Shown: piece after piece, positions 60,693 to 64,000 of the stretch
How positions within the stretch are numbered: position 1 is the first letter of the stretch
Layout of the letters: each line of letters begins with the position of its first letter
DNA from: Welwitschia mirabilis
Lineage: Eukaryota; Gnetophyta; Gnetopsida; Welwitschiales
Assembly: GCA_051453625.1 (NCBI GenBank)
Contig: JBOZIK010000001.1
Span: 220,542,364-220,606,363, forward strand
Direction: 5' to 3'
Length of the DNA: 64,000 nucleotides
Notes under the pieces: generated by a model
What the model was told of the DNA's origin: nothing
The model's database searches: none
What the model saw: only the letters and a program-made list of their open reading frames with translations
Made by a program: the position numbers and the translations under genes

Positions 60693-61448
60693 ACTAATTG
60701 AAATTGAAATATCATAGCCATGATTACTAATCATTAATAGAGAAATATTGCTACAAAATAATAATATACTATGGACATCGTAATAATCATGATATACTTC
60801 AAGGTATACCTTCTTCTATCTTGGATTCCTTCATTATAGAGTGCTCCTTTTAGAAACATCGATCTTGCTTTTATCACACATGTTAGAACCTATCAAATAG
60901 GATATGGACCATTAGGAAACTTTGTTCCTAGTATGGTAAGTCCTAAGATAAATTAGGTGTAATCATCAAAAGTACTTTCATATTGCATATTTATATTTTT
61001 ATCATATTTTGAATATTCTTTTCTTTTTTTTTAAATTTTCTTTTCTTTTATGGAAAGTAACTTGTATATGTATTAGGGAATTAATAATTTATAGCATCGT
61101 AATGAAGTTGATGAAGAGATAAGAATGTAATATGATCACTTTATTTAAGCATATTTTTCTCTCTTGAAGTTAGAATTGTTTGAAATCTAGTTGGTCATCC
61201 ATAAATTACAAAGCATGAAATATTTAGACATAGTATTTGATGAAGAACTAAAATAAAATCAAGTTACTACATATGGAAGAATAGAAATCATCTAAACATA
61301 GTTCATAAAAGGTAAGTGGTGGACATAATTTCATAAAATCAATTATTTTAATAAGATGTTATTTCCTTACTTTACATTAATCCTTATTTTATAAGTTAGT
61401 TTATTTCAGGATAGTCATCAAACTTGTATCTTTTCAGTGAAATAAGAA
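60693..61448. other. Unrecognised AT-rich DNA
   Basis: Between the 4.4-kb unit and the A2 LTR. No gene or repeat end recognised. Confidence 0.4.
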
Positions 61449-62702
61449 TGTTGCCATGCCAAATCATATATATTTAATGGGATATTTTAAGTACTTTTAT
61501 AGGACATTTAAACAGGTTTAGGAAGAGTATCGATAGTTATGGAGAGTCAATGAGATAAACATGGAAATGTGTAATCCTTGGCATATTTGGAGGCATTTTA
61601 GGTGAATTAAGATACTTAGCATTTTGATAAGAAGTCTATGATCTAGGAGGTTGATTTCCCTTGATTGGAAAGTTTAAGAGGATGGCACCCAAGTGTTCAT
61701 CCAGACGACACTTCTGGATAATAGGCCATTTGGAGAGATGACATGAAGATGAATAGGATGCTAATGAATCATTTTTTATGACTTAGTATCATTCTCATGG
61801 TCACCTGAACAATATCCATGGTGACATTTATTTTATGTAATGGATGAATATAATTTTGTAATGGTATTACATGTCCATTTGGGTGGCTACGATTTCATTT
61901 GGGTTGCTAGGGTTTTGTTTTCAAAATCTTCTATATAAAAGCTACAAATACCCCCTTACCCTCACTCCAAGAACCATCTATTGTACCTAAACTATTATGA
62001 GGGGATATTGAAGGGTAAGAGACCCATCATAGCTATAGAGAAAAGTCTTTTTTGATGTTGGACTATGTATTCTCCATTGAGGTGATGTTGCTTTGTAAGT
62101 GGATGCTTTGTTTGTGATTAATAAAAAAGTTGATTTATTTCTATTATGTGCATCTCCCTTATGCTTTATGTTAATTATAATTTTGTGATAGCTTTATAGT
62201 TAATATGTCATAAGGAAAATCTATGATAGGTTGATATTATTAGTTTAGTACTTGCATTTCATTTTATATTGCATTTTCATAACTATAGTAGTTGCATTTA
62301 TTTATATTCTATTTGATATGCTTTATAGATTACATTAGTCAGGATTCTATGATAGTTATTTCCTAATTAGTTTAGGTTATAAGGACCAATTTTGATGACA
62401 ATAGATTCATAGTTGAATAAATCTAGTATTTACAATTATTCCATTTGCATCTCATTTATAAGCATTGCATTAGCATTCATCTTGCATTGTATTTCTGCAT
62501 TGTTCTTGTTGCATTTTCTTAAATATAAAAAGACTAAAAATACTTATTACAATTAATTCTCTAACTTCTAACCTAGTGGCTTTAATGAGTTACAACATTT
62601 GGATTAACTCCGAACTATATTAGCATGTGTTTTATGCAAGAATTTATGACTAATAGGGATTTTCTTAAGAACTTAAGGATCACACAATTTCCCACCACAA
62701 CA
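61449..62702 (+). repeat. A2 5' LTR, 1254 bp, with TATA box
   Basis: Starts TGTTGCCATGCCAAAT and then follows the A1 LTR start (ATATTTAAT...TTTAAACAGG against TATTTAAT...TTTAATAGG). It ends ATCACACAATTT, then CCCACCACAACA, parallel to ATCACACAATTT, then ACACCCTAATA in A1. TATA box CTATATAAAA at 61931-61940; possible polyadenylation signal AATAAA at 62120-62125. One clear bipartite motif at 61692-61720. Confidence 0.65.
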
Positions 62703-62705
62703 TTT

Positions 62706-62723
62706 TAACACTGTTATTGGACA
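62706..62723 (+). other. A2 primer-binding site, tRNA-Asp type, decayed
   Basis: TAACACTGTTATTGGACA compared with TGGCGCCGTTGCCGGGGA: 10 identities, 7 transitions, 1 transversion, with a 3-nt spacer from the LTR end. Confidence 0.6.
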
Positions 62724-63549
62724 AGGTTATAAGGAGCTATAGAATTATTACTATAATAGATAAGTACCTTGGATTTCAATTTGGATTATTTATTTAAAGT
62801 AGCACTATATTTTTATTCTAGATTTCAGAGGTTTATTTTTGAAATTTTTATTTTTGATAGCATTCATAAGCTATGTCATCCCCTACAAGATCCATACAAT
62901 ACTAGTGAACAATAGTCTGCAACTAGGGTTTTTAGTTTTTTTTAGTCCTTTTTTTTTAACTTAATTCTGCAACTAGGCTTTTTTGATTTATAGTAGTATA
63001 ATAAGCTTGACATTGTCCCCTCTATCATCTAGATGACACAAGCAGATGACAGTTAGCTATTTATAATTCATTTTTCTTTTATTTTTGTAATTTTTCTATA
63101 AATAAGTAATCATTCAGTTATATTATCTAAACGACTATCAAGATGATGGAGGTTTATGCATTTTTTGAGTATTCAGGGATATGATGAATTTCAGAAAAAA
63201 GGCTAAATATCAGAGGGAGTAAAGCTTGATTGAGGATAACATTAAAGAAGGTTGATTATGAGTAAAATCCAAGTACACATGCCCTAATTACACAAAAAGA
63301 TTAAGGAATTCCAAGAATTGAAGAAGAAGTTTTTTCTAATTTTTTAATTCCAAAATCAAAATTTTTAAAATAACATTTTAAGATTAATAGAATATAGGCA
63401 AATCATTTTATTTCTTCCTTATCTATGTTAAATTTAATGCAAAAGCTTAAATAAGTAGTTTCACCTAGTGCACTAATCATAACAAGAACATCTACTTTGA
63501 ACATGAATGTTATTCTTAGAAATTTAATAGCTAACAAAAAACATAAAAT
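62724..63549. other. A2 5' leader
   Basis: Non-coding. Contains two copies of the bipartite motif (63021-63050 and 63120-63148), here outside the LTR. Confidence 0.5.
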
Positions 63550-64000
63550 CTAAAATCTTTTTAACTTGCCTCCTAGTGACAATGTAGAACTTATGAATTT
63601 GAGTGCATATCCATTATCTTTGGGAGATCTTGATGAGGAACCATTTCAACATTTAGCTAATACAGAATAAGTTGTGCTTACTTTAGGGAATGGTAATAAA
63701 TAAGTTAGTGATAGAACTTACAGGCTTATCTTTCCCATCATACTTAGAGAAAAAGCTAAACTTTGGTTTAGAACCATTCCACACAAGAATCTTAAGTCTT
63801 GGAATCAAGTACAAGAAGCTTTGATTAAAAGATTTATAAGTGAAAGTATCATGAGAAAAAGAATAAAGGAATTTACTAACTTTTAACAACAACCCCATGA
63901 AGATTATTCCACAACTTATGAATGATTTATCATAGCTATTCATTCCAACATTGTTGATGAATTTATTAAGGAAGAGTTAATAGATTATTTTTGTAGTGGA
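63550..64000 (+). pseudogene. A2 gag, N-terminal part, runs off the window
   Basis: One frame with scattered stops: FNLPPSDNVELMNLSAYPL, FPIILREKAKLWFRTIPHK, LKSWNQVQEALIKRFISES, RKRIKEFTNF, then PHEDYSTTYE and IIAIHSNIVDEFIKEELIDY. This matches A1 gag block by block and the plant Athila/Tat gag pattern (FPFSLKxKAKxWLxSLPxxSITTWDQLxxAFLxKFF). Three stops are visible, so it is a pseudogene. Pol should follow beyond the window. Confidence 0.65.

Overview
The window is nuclear DNA from a land plant, very probably a seed plant with a large, slowly purged genome; a gymnosperm is my best guess. It is AT-rich, contains one spliced plant gene fragment with GT-AG introns, and is otherwise dominated by old, nested plant-type transposons (Athila-like and chromovirus Ty3/gypsy, Ty1/copia, L1-type LINEs, hAT) whose reading frames are full of stops. 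There are about 20 runs of N, many exactly 10 or 100 bases long, so this is a draft scaffold. No operon, bacterial gene, CRISPR array or intact transposon protein was seen.

Layout. 1-5.5 kb: AT-rich DNA with a decayed LINE on the minus strand (3.05-4.76 kb). 5.53-6.15 kb: four small, well-spliced exons of a plant protein (plus strand), the only convincing host coding sequence; its remaining exons are not seen. 7.47-8.42 kb: hAT transposase relic (minus). 11.75-12.09 kb: decayed J-domain (DnaJ-like) sequence, minus, beside a GTT/GCT triplet tract. 13.9-18.15 kb: two-ORF L1-type LINE relic (minus). 18.4-24.7 kb: two large gaps and unrecognised DNA. 24.7-27.3 kb: copia integrase relic joined to a chromovirus RT relic (both minus). 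27.5-28.8 kb: copia-like LTR with primer site (plus).

29.46-34.99 kb: an Athila-like element, called E2 here (plus strand; gag, protease, RT, RNase H, integrase, long polypurine tract). 35.64-51.06 kb: a structurally complete Athila-like element, called A1 (minus), with both LTRs, primer site, polypurine tract, a near-perfect 5-bp target duplication, all gag-pol domains and an extra ORF region 3' of integrase. 54.3-55.6 kb: another LTR of that family (A3) that appears to have a primer site on one side and a polypurine tract on the other. 56.27-60.69 kb: a 4.4-kb unit with TG...CA ends and a perfect 5-bp target duplication, enclosing a GC-richer, gene-like stretch, a tRNA-like promoter pair and a degenerate tandem array. 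61.45 kb to the end: the 5' LTR, primer site and start of gag of another family member (A2, plus).

How it fits together: A1, A2 and A3 are one family, shown by shared LTR ends, primer sites that differ from the tRNA-Asp primer site mostly by transitions, matching gag text, and a recurrent short bipartite motif (core TCATCTAGATGA) in LTRs and leaders. The most useful leads are the 4.4-kb bounded unit, the two-sided A3 LTR, the motif family, the extra ORF of A1, the J-domain relic and the isolated gene fragment. Many N-gaps are flanked by near-identical sequence and are probably unmerged contig overlaps, so several apparent local duplications are assembly artefacts.
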